A DNA stretch of 20,056 bases from positions 1-20,056 of the forward strand of contig CAMTBF010000009.1 of the NCBI GenBank assembly GCA_947068385.1. The letters run 5' to 3'. Positions 7,880 to 18,808 of the stretch are shown here, piece by piece. The translations under genes were made by a program, and so were the position numbers. The stretch's first letter is position 1. Each line of letters opens with the position of its first letter. The stretch comes from an uncultured Lachnospiraceae bacterium (GTDB taxonomy: Bacteria; Bacillota; Clostridia; Lachnospirales; Lachnospiraceae). The notes beneath the pieces are model-generated. The model did no database searches, was not told the DNA's origin, and worked only from the letters and a program-made list of their open reading frames with translations.

Positions 7880-8860
7880 TCACACATACCCGTAGATGCC
7901 CCGCACGGACACCTCCCCGGCGTATACGGTCTCCACAGCGCCGTCCTCCCGCTCCACCAACAGCTCCCCGGTAGGGCTGATGCCCCGGGAGATGCCCCGA
8001 AACTCCCCCTTGGGATCCAGGACCCGCACCTCGCCGTCCTTTCCGGCAAGCATCCCGTTGTACCTCTCCAGAAGCCCTGCCAGGCCGCCGTCCCTGCAGA
8101 ATATGCCGTAATGCTTTTCAAAGGCCTTCATCACGTTGACCAAGATCTCCGCCCTGGATACCGGACATCCGCACTCCTGCTCCAGGCAGGCCGCGGTCTG
8201 GGCGATCTCGGTGGGAAAGTCCTGCCTGGCCACATTGATCCCCACGCCCATGACCACATAGTGGATGAAGTCCCGCTCCGTGCTCATCTCCGCCAATATC
8301 CCGCAGACCTTTTTCCCGTTCACCACGATATCGTTGGGCCATTTGATGCGGGCCTCCAGGCCGCAGGTCTCCCGTATCCCCTCCGCCACCGCCAGCCCCA
8401 TCACCAGCGTCACCATGGAGGCCAGCTCCACGCGGAAATCCGGCTTCAAGACCAAAGTAAAGTACACATTCGTCCCCGGCGGGCTGCTCCAGGATCTGCC
8501 CCTCCGCCCCCGTCCGGCGGTCTGCATGTCCGCCACGATCAGGGTGCCCTCTTTGGCCCCATTCTCCGCGTCCAGCTTGGCCTGGAGGTTTGTGGAGGCT
8601 AACTCCTCGTAGAAGCGCACCGGCTTTCCGGCCCATACGGTGTCCATGCGGCTCTCCAGCTCATGCTGCCCATAGACCTGACGTTTGGATGCCAGCCGGT
8701 ATCCACGGTTCTGCACCGCCTCTATCTGATAGCCCTCTTTCTTCAATTGTCCTATGGCCTTCCAAACCGCGGTGCGGGAGACGCCGAAGCGCTCACACAG
8801 CTCCTGCCCCGACACATAGTCCTCCCGCTCCCGCAGGAGCGCTAATATCTTAGACTTCAT
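7880..8860 (-). CDS. birA: Bifunctional biotin--[acetyl-CoA-carboxylase] ligase / biotin repressor
   Basis: BirA makes biotinyl-AMP and attaches biotin to carrier proteins; the longer (group II) form also binds DNA as a repressor of biotin genes. The 326-residue protein has an N-terminal winged helix (1-60: YVSGQELCERFGVSRTAVWKAIGQLK), so it should be the regulatory form. The catalytic domain shows GRGRRGRSW (116-124, biotinyl-AMP loop), KWPNDI (173-178), GKKVCGILAE with catalytic K184 (182-191), and GVGINV (205-210). The last 50 residues form the small SH3-like C-terminal domain. No biotin synthesis genes are in the window, so its operator targets, if any, lie elsewhere. It is 108 bases after argF, with no obvious promoter between. 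Confidence 0.95.
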   Translation of the reverse strand: MKSKILALLREREDYVSGQELCERFGVSRTAVWKAIGQLKKEGYQIEAVQNRGYRLASKRQVYGQHELESRMDTVWAGKPVRFYEELASTNLQAKLDAENGAKEGTLIVADMQTAGRGRRGRSWSSPPGTNVYFTLVLKPDFRVELASMVTLVMGLAVAEGIRETCGLEARIKWPNDIVVNGKKVCGILAEMSTERDFIHYVVMGVGINVARQDFPTEIAQTAACLEQECGCPVSRAEILVNVMKAFEKHYGIFCRDGGLAGLLERYNGMLAGKDGEVRVLDPKGEFRGISRGISPTGELLVEREDGAVETVYAGEVSVRGIYGYV

Positions 8861-8906
8861 CTCTTCATGTCCATTCCCATTCTCTGAGCCGATCCTGCAT
8901 CCTCTG

Positions 8907-8932
8907 TCAGGCCCCGTGCCAGGGGCGCCTGA
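8907..8932 (-). other. GC-rich stem-loop between argF and birA, without T-run
   Basis: TCAGG-CCCC pairs with GGGG-CCTGA around a 6-base loop, with a 2-base bulge. No T-run follows on the minus strand, so it is not a canonical terminator; it may slow polymerase or mark an RNA processing point between argF and birA. No gene is seen in the 108-base gap. Confidence 0.3.
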
Positions 8933-8968
8933 TCCAGCCCTATTTCAAACTGCCCCATGCGCCATCCC

Positions 8969-9958
8969 TTATTCCCCTATCGTGGCCAGCATCACAGCCT
9001 TGATGGTATGCATCCGGTTCTCCGCCTCCTGGAACACCAGCGACTGCCCGGACTCGAACACCTCGTCCGTGACCTCCATCTCCGTGATGCCGAACCGCTC
9101 TCCCATCTGGGCGCCGATTTTGGTATCCAGATCATGGAAAGCGGGCAGGCAGTGCATGAATATGGCCTTTTCCCCCGCGTTCTCCATGACGGCCCGGTTC
9201 ACCTGATAGGGGGAAAGCTCCCGGATCCGCTCCTCCCACACTTCATCCGGCTCCCCCATGGACACCCATACGTCCGTATAGATTACATCTCTGTCTTTCG
9301 TCCCGGCAGCCACGTCCTCCGTCAGCGTGATGCTGCCGCCGGTCTGCGCGGCGATCTCCCTGCACTGCGACACCAATCCCTCCTCCGGGAAGTATTTCGC
9401 CGTGGTGCAGGCCGTGAAGTGCATGCCCATCTTGGCGCAGGCCACCATCAGGGAATTGCCCATGTTGTAGCGGGCGTCCCCCATATAGGTCAGCCTTATC
9501 CCCTCCAGATGACCGAAGTGCTCCCTGATCGTCAGGAAATCCGCCAGCATCTGGGTAGGATGGAATTCATTGGTGAGCCCGTTCCACACAGGCACCTTGG
9601 CGTACTTCGCCAGCTCCTCCACGATATCCTGCCCGAATCCCCGGTATTCGATTCCCTCGAACATGCCTGCCAGGACCCTGGCCGTGTCCGCGATGCTCTC
9701 CTTCTTGCCAATCTGGGAGCCCGAAGGATCCAGGTAGGTCGTCCCCATCCCCAGGTCATGGGCCGCCACCTCAAAGGCGCACCGGGTGCGGGTGCTGGTC
9801 TTCTCGAAGATCAGCGCCACGTTCTTCCCCCGCAGGGTGTCCACCGGAATCCCTTTTTTCTTCTTCTCCTTCAAATCCGCCGCCAGATCCAGCAGATATG
9901 CGATCTCCTCCGTGGTAAAATCCAATAACTTCAGAAAATCCCGTCCCTTTAAATCCAT
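8969..9958 (-). CDS. argF: Ornithine carbamoyltransferase
   Basis: This enzyme joins carbamoyl phosphate and ornithine to give citrulline (arginine synthesis), or runs in reverse in the arginine deiminase pathway. The 329 residues contain the carbamoyl-phosphate loop STRTR (55-59), HPTQ (133-136), the DVWVSMGE ornithine loop (229-236) and HCLPAFHD (269-276). Overall it resembles the E. coli ArgF/ArcB branch, for example [16 protein letters not shown] and EVTDEVFES. No arginine deiminase, carbamate kinase or other arg gene is within the window, so the direction in the cell is unresolved. A good promoter with a 17-base spacer lies upstream, and GGCGGGA precedes the ATG. It is the first gene of the downstream run. 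Confidence 0.96.
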   Translation of the reverse strand: MDLKGRDFLKLLDFTTEEIAYLLDLAADLKEKKKKGIPVDTLRGKNVALIFEKTSTRTRCAFEVAAHDLGMGTTYLDPSGSQIGKKESIADTARVLAGMFEGIEYRGFGQDIVEELAKYAKVPVWNGLTNEFHPTQMLADFLTIREHFGHLEGIRLTYMGDARYNMGNSLMVACAKMGMHFTACTTAKYFPEEGLVSQCREIAAQTGGSITLTEDVAAGTKDRDVIYTDVWVSMGEPDEVWEERIRELSPYQVNRAVMENAGEKAIFMHCLPAFHDLDTKIGAQMGERFGITEMEVTDEVFESGQSLVFQEAENRMHTIKAVMLATIGE

Positions 9959-10002
9959 CTTTCGTCCCGCCTTTCCAATCCGTTCTGAACTCTTCCGTAA
10001 TA

Positions 10003-10031
10003 AATATACCGCAACATCATTTCTTTTTCAA
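10003..10031 (-). promoter_or_regulatory. Sigma-A promoter of argF
   Basis: On the minus strand TTGAAA (10026-10031) and TATATT (10003-10008) are separated by exactly 17 bases, about 45 bases before the argF ATG and just after the terminator of the SPFH gene. It makes argF the start of a new transcript. Confidence 0.7.
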
Positions 10032-10041
10032 CCCCAAAACA

Positions 10042-10073
10042 GCCGGCCTCCGGATATTGCTCCGGAGGCCGGC
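10042..10073 (-). terminator. Rho-independent terminator after the SPFH gene
   Basis: A perfect 13-bp inverted repeat, GCCGGCCTCCGGA and its complement, has a 6-base loop. On the minus strand it is followed by TGTTTTGGGGTTG, a T-rich tail, 38 bases after the SPFH stop codon. It separates the nfeD-SPFH transcript from argF. Confidence 0.85.
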
Positions 10074-10111
10074 ATTGGTTTACTGGCAGCATCTGCCGTC
10101 CCTATAAAGCA

Positions 10112-11044
10112 TCAAGACCTGCTTTTTGCGCTTTCCTTCCAGGTGGCCGCAAGGCTGGCGATGCCCTGAAGCTCCGCGGGAAGCAGGATCGTGGTGGCCT
10201 GGCCGTCCGCCACCTTCTCGAAGGCCTCCAGGCTCTTGATCTTCAGCACGGACTCGTCGGCCCCTGCATCTTTCAGCATGCGGATACCGTCCGCATTGGC
10301 CTGCTGCACCTTCAGGATGGCCTCCGCCTCACCTTCCGCCTCGCGGATCATCTTCTCCTTCTGGGCCTCCGCACGCAGGATGGCGGACTGCTTGTCGGCC
10401 TCCGCACGCAGGATGGCGGATTCCTTGGCGCCCTCGGCCTCCAGGATTTTCGCTTTCTTCTCGCCTTCCGCCCGGGTCACGGCCTCACGTCTCTCGCGCT
10501 CCGCCTTCATCTGCTTCTCCATGGCGTTCTGGATCTCAGCGGGAGGGATGATGTTCTTCAGCTCCACCCGGTTCACCTTGATGCCCCAGGGATCTGTGGC
10601 GATGTCCAGAGCGGCGCGCATCTTGGTGTTGATGGTCTCGCGGGACGTCAATGTCTGATCCAACTCCAGGTCGCCGATGATGTTACGCAGGGTAGTGGCC
10701 GTCAGGTTCTCGATGGCCATCATAGGATTCTCCACGCCGTAGGTGAACAGCTTGGGATCCGTGATCTGGTAGAACACCACCGTGTCGATCCGCATGGTGA
10801 CATTGTCCTTGGTGATCACCGGCTGGGGCGGGAAGTCCGCCACCTGCTCCTTCAGGTTCACCTTTCTGGCCACCTTATCCAGGAAAGGCACCTTGATGTG
10901 GAATCCCACCGACCAGGTTCCCTGATAGGCGCCCAGACGCTCGATGACGTAGGCCTGCGCCTGGGGGACGATCTTCAGGCAGGATACCAGCACCGCCAGG
11001 ATCACCACGATCAATACACCCATAATCCAACCCATTGCTCCCAT
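10112..11044 (-). CDS. SPFH/Band 7 (stomatin/QmcA-like) membrane protein
   Basis: SPFH proteins assemble into ring-like scaffolds at membranes and often partner with NfeD proteins. This one has 310 residues: a membrane anchor at about 5-25 (WIMGVLIVVILAVLVSCL), then the Band 7 domain (25-185) with the classic IVPQAQAYVIERLGAY, PFLDKVARKVNL and VTMRIDTVVFYQITDP segments, then a helical region (175-255) with an 11-residue (hendecad) repeat such as AILRAEADKQS / AILRAEAQKEK. A C-terminal part (FEKVADGQATTILLPAE) is also typical. RBS AGAGGT stands 6 bases before the ATG at 11042-11044. It follows nfeD by 54 bases and ends with its own terminator. Envelope or lipid-domain organisation is the likely role, by family. 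Confidence 0.93.
   Translation of the reverse strand: MGAMGWIMGVLIVVILAVLVSCLKIVPQAQAYVIERLGAYQGTWSVGFHIKVPFLDKVARKVNLKEQVADFPPQPVITKDNVTMRIDTVVFYQITDPKLFTYGVENPMMAIENLTATTLRNIIGDLELDQTLTSRETINTKMRAALDIATDPWGIKVNRVELKNIIPPAEIQNAMEKQMKAERERREAVTRAEGEKKAKILEAEGAKESAILRAEADKQSAILRAEAQKEKMIREAEGEAEAILKVQQANADGIRMLKDAGADESVLKIKSLEAFEKVADGQATTILLPAELQGIASLAATWKESAKSRS
10364..10420 (-). repeat. 33-bp tandem repeat in the SPFH coiled-coil region
   Basis: An identical 24-base stretch beginning GGCCTCCGCACGCAGGATGG occurs at 10364-10387 and 10397-10420, 33 bases apart. It encodes two successive 11-residue units (SAILRAEA), consistent with recent duplication within a hendecad coiled coil. Confidence 0.85.
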
Positions 11045-11098
11045 AATTTTACCTCTTTCCGCGCTCTGTCCAGCGCTTGATTTATTGATGGATGAAAA

Positions 11099-11707
11099 CT
11101 ACTCCTCCGTTTTCGCCTCTTCAGGCTCCTTCCCCTCCGGTTCGGCTTCCGGAATCTGTGGCTCCTCGCCCGGAACCTGCGGCTCCTCCTTCGGCGCTTC
11201 CGGCTCCTCTCCCGGGGACGCTGCCATTGGCTGCGGTGCTTCCGCCTTGACGGGTGCGACTGCTTCCATCCGCTGCTCCGTCCGCACGATCAGCTTCACG
11301 CCGCTGATGGCTACCACGACCACCACGGCCCCCGCCGGGATCCGCACCTTGTCGTCCCAGCTCCTGGCGCTCCACTCCTGGCCGCTCACCGTCACCTGGC
11401 CTGTGGCCTGTACGTTGTCGATCTCCCCTGTGACGATGGCCTGGCGGCCCACCATGCTCTCCACATTGGTCTTCACCCTGTCCCGGTTGAAGTATTTCAC
11501 CGCGATGGGCCTGGTGAAGAACAGCAGCGCCAGCGAGACCAGCAGGAACAGAATCACCTGCACGAAAATCGGCGCGTACAGCAGAGCCGCGAAAATGGCC
11601 ACCAGCGCGCCCGCCGCGAACCATATAGTGGTCAGCCCCAGGGTCAGAACTTCGATCACGATGCATAGAATCAATAAGACCATCCAGAAAATCAGCACCA
11701 TATCCAT
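11099..11707 (-). CDS. NfeD family membrane protein with acidic proline-rich tail
   Basis: NfeD proteins are membrane partners of SPFH proteins, and this gene is directly followed by an SPFH gene. Its 202 residues have two or three membrane segments (about 3-24, 27-46, 48-65; VLIFWMVLLILCIVIEVLTLG), then an OB-fold-like C-terminal domain at 83-145 (VGRQAIVTGEID, GQVTVSGQEWSARS, IPAGAVVVVVAISGVKLIV), the standard short NfeD layout without the ClpP-like protease domain. Residues about 158-202 form an unusual tail of repeated P-x-E-E-P units (PGEEPEAPKEEPQVPGEEPQIP), not part of the family core. The ATG at 11705-11707 has GGAGGAAG upstream. A promoter lies about 75 bases upstream of the ATG. Confidence 0.9.
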   Translation of the reverse strand: MDMVLIFWMVLLILCIVIEVLTLGLTTIWFAAGALVAIFAALLYAPIFVQVILFLLVSLALLFFTRPIAVKYFNRDRVKTNVESMVGRQAIVTGEIDNVQATGQVTVSGQEWSARSWDDKVRIPAGAVVVVVAISGVKLIVRTEQRMEAVAPVKAEAPQPMAASPGEEPEAPKEEPQVPGEEPQIPEAEPEGKEPEEAKTEE

Positions 11708-11779
11708 ACAATCTTCCTCCCCTTGCCTTTTTCTCCTAGATTCTTTTATCCCAGTTCCTTTTTCCTAAATCCTAAACTA

Positions 11780-11808
11780 AGTTTACTATAAAAATCATTT
11801 TTTATCAA
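11780..11808 (-). promoter_or_regulatory. Sigma-A promoter of the nfeD-SPFH operon
   Basis: On the minus strand TTGATA (11803-11808) and TAAACT (11780-11785) are 17 bases apart in an AT-rich stretch. It lies between the terminator of the upstream hydrolase and nfeD. Confidence 0.6.
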
Positions 11809-11847
11809 CCCATTTCTTTGCACGATACCTGCCCTTAACGTACAAAA

Positions 11848-11877
11848 GGGCGGCGAAGCCTCTACGGCCCGCCGCCC
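11848..11877 (-). terminator. Terminator after the SH3/SleB-like hydrolase gene
   Basis: GGGCGGC pairs with GCCGCCC (7 bp), with a smaller GCC/GGC pairing inside the loop. On the minus strand the stem is followed at once by TTTTGT. It lies about 36 bases after the hydrolase stop codon. Confidence 0.75.
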
Positions 11878-11913
11878 GCGCTTTGGTATGAAATTATTTC
11901 CGATCGGCAGCCA

Positions 11914-12996
11914 TCAATAGAACACGTGGTTTCCGATCACCAGGCCCTCCCGTCCGTTGTTGCGGCGGAAGTGGGTCAGGTCGCCTACATTGGACACGCC
12001 TGCCAGGGCCTCCTGGGCCGCCTGGACGCATTCGGCGGTGTAGCTGCCTGACGCGTACACGTTGTTGAGCTTGCCGTTCATGGCCGGCGTGAACTGGCCG
12101 GAAGCATATATCACGCCGTGGATGGAGTTGGGGTACGCCCCGCTCCTGACGCGGTTCATGACCACTGCGCCCACCGCAAGCTTCCCTTCGTAGCTCTCGG
12201 ATCCCGCCTCGCAGTAGATCAGGGCCGCCAGCAGCAGAGTCGTGTCCGCGTCCGTTGTGTATTCGCCAAAGTTCTTGTGCCGTGAGGCCTCCTTCTCCGC
12301 CGCTATGCGGGCGTCGATCTCCTCCATGGTCTCCCCTGCGTCGATGACGAAGTCGATCACCAGGAACTCCGTGGACACATAGCCGTCCTCTCCCTCGAAA
12401 TCGATGCATACCCAGCCGTCATCGTACTCGTTCAGCACCTCCACGACCTCGCCTCCCGGCAGCAGGCCCCAGATGCCCGCCTCCGTGTTGGGCTCCATCC
12501 TCACCCGGAGGGTCTCCGTGTCCACAGTCGCCACCATCTTGCCCACGCTGTTTGCCAGGGCAAGGGCCTCGTCGTCAAAAATCAGGAACTCGTCCGAGGC
12601 CCAGCCGATGATATTGCCGGACTGGAGCTTGGTCCATCCGTCCCTGCGCTCCAGGATCGTGCCTCCGCAGTCCTTGTACAGCATTCCTACCTTGTCGGAT
12701 TCCTCGCTGGCCTCGCTCCTCACGTTCAGCGCGTTCTGCACATTGGCCATCACCAGCTTGCTCTCCAGGGGCTCCTCCTCTTCCGCCGTCAGGTCAAGGT
12801 TCAGCTCCTTCGCCGTAGCGTTCACCACATCCACCGAATTGCCGGAGCCCGGATTGAACACCGCGGCCACGCCGCCGCAGGTCTTGTCCATGCCGGCCCC
12901 CTCGCTGGCCCGGGCGGTCATACCTGCCTCAAAGACCAGGCATAATGACATCAGTACTGCTGCCACTGTAGCGAACAGCTTTCTGCATCTTGTCAT
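11914..12996 (-). CDS. Secreted cell wall hydrolase: two SH3 domains plus SleB-like (Hydrolase_2) domain
   Basis: This is a predicted peptidoglycan-cleaving enzyme. The 360 residues start with a signal peptide (1-30; hydrophobic LFATVAAVLMSLCLVFEAG, likely cut after ARA). Two bacterial SH3 domains follow, about 84-140 (ALNVRSEASEESDKVGML) and 155-215 (TLRVRMEPNTEAGIWGLL), which bind the wall. The C-terminal domain (250-360) matches the SleB/CwlJ lytic fold: LLAALIYCEAGSESYEGKLAVGAVVMNRVRS, with the catalytic glutamate expected at E263, then FPN-like YPNSIHGVIYASGQFTP. Dedicated SleB proteins act on spore cortex, but SH3 domains and a sigma-A-like promoter suggest a vegetative wall enzyme; that is inference. 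GGAGG precedes the ATG at 12994-12996. A WalR-box-like repeat lies in the leader. Confidence 0.92.
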   Translation of the reverse strand: MTRCRKLFATVAAVLMSLCLVFEAGMTARASEGAGMDKTCGGVAAVFNPGSGNSVDVVNATAKELNLDLTAEEEEPLESKLVMANVQNALNVRSEASEESDKVGMLYKDCGGTILERRDGWTKLQSGNIIGWASDEFLIFDDEALALANSVGKMVATVDTETLRVRMEPNTEAGIWGLLPGGEVVEVLNEYDDGWVCIDFEGEDGYVSTEFLVIDFVIDAGETMEEIDARIAAEKEASRHKNFGEYTTDADTTLLLAALIYCEAGSESYEGKLAVGAVVMNRVRSGAYPNSIHGVIYASGQFTPAMNGKLNNVYASGSYTAECVQAAQEALAGVSNVGDLTHFRRNNGREGLVIGNHVFY

Positions 12997-13063
12997 GATT
13001 TTTTACCTCCATTAACAAATTCTTAAGACTTTGCGTTAAATTATTCCTTTTCTTCATAAAGTT

Positions 13064-13080
13064 ATTACAAAGTTATTAAA
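13064..13080 (-). promoter_or_regulatory. WalR-box-like direct repeat in the hydrolase leader
   Basis: Read on the minus strand, TTTAAT-N5-TGTAAT matches 11 of 12 defined positions of the WalR (YycF) consensus TGTWAH-N5-TGTWAH, which I cite from memory. The wider region contains two 10-base AAAGTTATTA copies (13058-13067 and 13069-13078) spaced 11 bases, one helical turn. It sits just past the predicted transcription start, where a bound regulator would tend to repress. Confidence 0.4.
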
Positions 13081-13092
13081 TTTGTTACGAGT

Positions 13093-13121
13093 ATCATAAC
13101 AGATGTTACGGGAAATGTCAA
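13093..13121 (-). promoter_or_regulatory. Near-consensus sigma-A promoter of the cell wall hydrolase gene
   Basis: On the minus strand a perfect TTGACA (13116-13121) is 17 bases from TATGAT (13093-13098). It starts 5 bases after the stop codon of the RNA methyltransferase gene. Three TAACA/TGTTA pentamers, in alternating orientation, surround the -10 and could be an operator. The leader is about 90 bases. Confidence 0.85.
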
Positions 13122-13126
13122 GTTTT

Positions 13127-13915
13127 TCATTTTTTCCTTTGGCGATGGGCCTCATACATCAGCAAAGCCGCACTGACAGCGGCGTTCAGCGACTCCACCC
13201 GGCCCTCCATGGGGATCTTCAGCAGGCCGTCCGCCTGTTCCGAAAGCGCCCCGCTCAGGCCCCTGCCCTCGTTTCCTATCAGGAACGCCGTGCCCTTCCG
13301 GAAGCAGAAGCCATCGTAATCCCTTTCCCCGGCCAGATGGGCGGCATAGACGCGTATCCCCCTCTCCCGCATCTGCGCCACGGCCTGGCCCATGTCTTCC
13401 GCATAGACAAAGGGCACTCTGAAGATCGACCCCATGGTGGCCCGGATCGTCTTCGGATTATAGATGTCCACCGTCCCCTGGCTCATGATGATCCCGGTGG
13501 CTCCCGCGCCCTCGGCTGTCCGGACGATGGTGCCCAGGTTGCCGGGATCGCGCAGGTCCTCCAGCGCCACCAGCAGGGGGGCGGGGCCAGCGAGGAGCTG
13601 CTCCAGGGTATGCCTGGGCCGCTCCACCACGCACAGGATCCCCTGGGGGGCCTGGGTGTCGGACATCTTCCGGAACACCTGGGGGTCTACCGTCTCATAG
13701 CCCGCCTGCTCCAGCTTCTCCCTCAGGCGGGGCTGGGACGCGCTCCTTTCCAGGGCCTCGGGCGTGACATAGATCTCCCGGACGGCCTCCATGGGGGCTT
13801 CCTCGCACATCTTGAAGCCCTCGGTCAGGAATATGCCCGCATCCCGCCGCTCCCTGGCGCTGCCCTGCCACTGTGCCACCTGTTTCACTTTTGGATTGGA
13901 ATGACTGGTGATCAT
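13127..13915 (-). CDS. SpoU/TrmH family RNA 2'-O-ribose methyltransferase
   Basis: This SPOUT-class enzyme probably methylates a ribose 2'-OH in rRNA or tRNA using S-adenosylmethionine. The 262 residues show an N-terminal RNA-binding domain (about 1-100, with ITSHSNPKVKQV and GIFLTEGFKMCEEA, as in RlmB-like proteins) and the three SpoU motifs: DPGNLGTIVRTAEGAG (123-138), IGNEGRGL (213-220) and IPMEGRVESLNAAVSAALL (234-252), which form the knotted SAM site. The arrangement resembles Bacillus YsgA-type proteins; I leave the symbol empty because the target nucleotide is not visible. RBS GGGAGGAG precedes the ATG at 13913-13915. It is 72 bases after pfkA, in the same direction. Confidence 0.93.
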   Translation of the reverse strand: MITSHSNPKVKQVAQWQGSARERRDAGIFLTEGFKMCEEAPMEAVREIYVTPEALERSASQPRLREKLEQAGYETVDPQVFRKMSDTQAPQGILCVVERPRHTLEQLLAGPAPLLVALEDLRDPGNLGTIVRTAEGAGATGIIMSQGTVDIYNPKTIRATMGSIFRVPFVYAEDMGQAVAQMRERGIRVYAAHLAGERDYDGFCFRKGTAFLIGNEGRGLSGALSEQADGLLKIPMEGRVESLNAAVSAALLMYEAHRQRKK

Positions 13916-13936
13916 AACTCCTCCCTGACATGCACG

Positions 13937-13968
13937 AAGGCAGCCATTTCCAGCAAAACGGCTGCCTT
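13937..13968 (-). other. Stem-loop between pfkA and the RNA methyltransferase gene
   Basis: A perfect 9-bp inverted repeat, AAGGCAGCC and GGCTGCCTT, has a 14-base loop, 20 bases after the pfkA stop. On the minus strand the T residues are within the stem and CGTGC follows, so it is a weak terminator at best; partial termination or 3' end protection of pfkA mRNA is possible. Confidence 0.4.
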
Positions 13969-13987
13969 TCCCATTAGAAATATAAAA

Positions 13988-14962
13988 TCAGATCGTAAGC
14001 CTCCTGGCCACCTCGTACTGGTACCTGTCGATGTCCTTCTGCATCTGCAGGGCCTCCTCGATGCCGAAGTCCGTGAACTCTCCGTAGCGGTAGCCCACCA
14101 CCCGGTTGGTCTTGCCCTCTAAGAGGATGTCCACCGCGTAGGAGCCCATGATGGAGGCATAATAGCGATCCATGGCCGTAGGGCTGCCGCCCCTCTGCAT
14201 GTAGCCCAAGATGGTGGCCCTGGTCTCGATGCCCGTGGCCGCCTCGATGCGCTTCGCCATGGAGGTGGAATGGCCTATGCCCTCCGCGTTGATGATCAGG
14301 TGGTGGATCTTGCCCTTCTTGCGGCTCTCGATGATATGGTTGATGATCTCCTGCTCGTTGTAGTCGTAGTTCTCGGGGAGCAGGATGTCCTCCGCGCCGT
14401 TGGCGATGCCGCACCACAGGGCGATATAGCCCGCGTGCCTCCCCATGACCTCGATGATGCTGCAGCGCTCATGGGAGGAGGATGTGTCCTTTACCTTGTC
14501 GATGGCTTCCATGGCGGTGTTCACTGCCGTGTCGAAGCCTATGGTGTACTCCGTGCAGGCGATGTCCAGGTCGATGGTGCCCGGGATGCCGATAGCGTTG
14601 ATGCCCTGCCTGGACAGCGCCTGGGCCCCTCTGTAAGAGCCGTCGCCGCCGATGACCACGATGCCGTCTATGCCGTGCTTCCTGCAGATTTCAGCCGCCT
14701 TCTCCTGGTATTCCACCTTTTTGAACTCCAGGCATCTGGCCGTGCCCAGGACGGTGCCGCCCCTCTGGATGATGTCCGACACGTTGCGGGGGGCCATATC
14801 GATGATGTCCTCGTTGAGCAGGCCATTATATCCCTTCTTGACTCCCTTTACCTTCACGCCCCTGTAGATAGCGGTGCGGACCACCGCGCGGATGGCAGCG
14901 TTCATGCCAGGCGCGTCCCCACCGCTGGTCAGTACCGCTATCGTCTTTATTTCCTTCGCCAT
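13988..14962 (-). CDS. pfkA: ATP-dependent 6-phosphofructokinase
   Basis: PfkA phosphorylates fructose 6-phosphate, the committed step of glycolysis. The 324 residues include the ATP-binding SGGDAPGMNAA (13-23), GGDGSYRGA (105-113), the catalytic TIDLD (129-133, base D131), EVMGRHAGYIAL (171-182) and QRGGSP (256-261). Glycines at both discriminating sites (G107 in GGDG and G128 in PGTID) indicate ATP rather than pyrophosphate as donor. Two oddities: TIDLD instead of the usual TIDND, and ILGYMQRGGSP, where the fructose-phosphate-site histidine of E. coli PfkA (H249) is a tyrosine (Y254). I start at 14960-14962 (MAKEIKTIAVL), with AGGAGGT about 9 bases upstream. It has its own promoter behind dnaE. 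Confidence 0.96.
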   Translation of the reverse strand: MAKEIKTIAVLTSGGDAPGMNAAIRAVVRTAIYRGVKVKGVKKGYNGLLNEDIIDMAPRNVSDIIQRGGTVLGTARCLEFKKVEYQEKAAEICRKHGIDGIVVIGGDGSYRGAQALSRQGINAIGIPGTIDLDIACTEYTIGFDTAVNTAMEAIDKVKDTSSSHERCSIIEVMGRHAGYIALWCGIANGAEDILLPENYDYNEQEIINHIIESRKKGKIHHLIINAEGIGHSTSMAKRIEAATGIETRATILGYMQRGGSPTAMDRYYASIMGSYAVDILLEGKTNRVVGYRYGEFTDFGIEEALQMQKDIDRYQYEVARRLTI

Positions 14963-15061
14963 TCTCTGTAACCTCCTGTCCCTATTCTGATTCCGCATCT
15001 CCCCCGGCACCTGTGTCCCGCACCGGAGGGTTCCGGCTTTGTCTTTTCGCTTTCCGCATTT

Positions 15062-15090
15062 ATTTTAATGCATTTGCATACGGTTTTCAA
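15062..15090 (-). promoter_or_regulatory. Sigma-A promoter of pfkA
   Basis: On the minus strand TTGAAA (15085-15090) and TAAAAT (15062-15067) are 17 bases apart, beginning 3 bases after the dnaE stop. The spacer contains the short palindrome ATGCA-AA-TGCAT. The leader is about 95 bases. Confidence 0.7.
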
Positions 15091-15093
15091 TAC

Positions 15094-18789
<3,696 letters not shown>

Positions 18790-18808
18790 GGGGGCCTCCT
18801 TTGTGTTC

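Noticed and set aside
9995..10015. ARG-box-like AT-rich sequence near the argF -10
   Set aside because: TATATTTATTAC only loosely resembles the arginine repressor box and overlaps the -10 element itself; no convincing pair of half-sites.
13937..13968. pfkA-methyltransferase hairpin as a full terminator
   Set aside because: There is no T-run after the stem on the minus strand; kept only as a stem-loop of uncertain role.
15062..15090. ATGCA-AA-TGCAT palindrome in the pfkA promoter as an operator
   Set aside because: Arms are only 5 bases in an AT-rich spacer, so chance is likely without conservation data.
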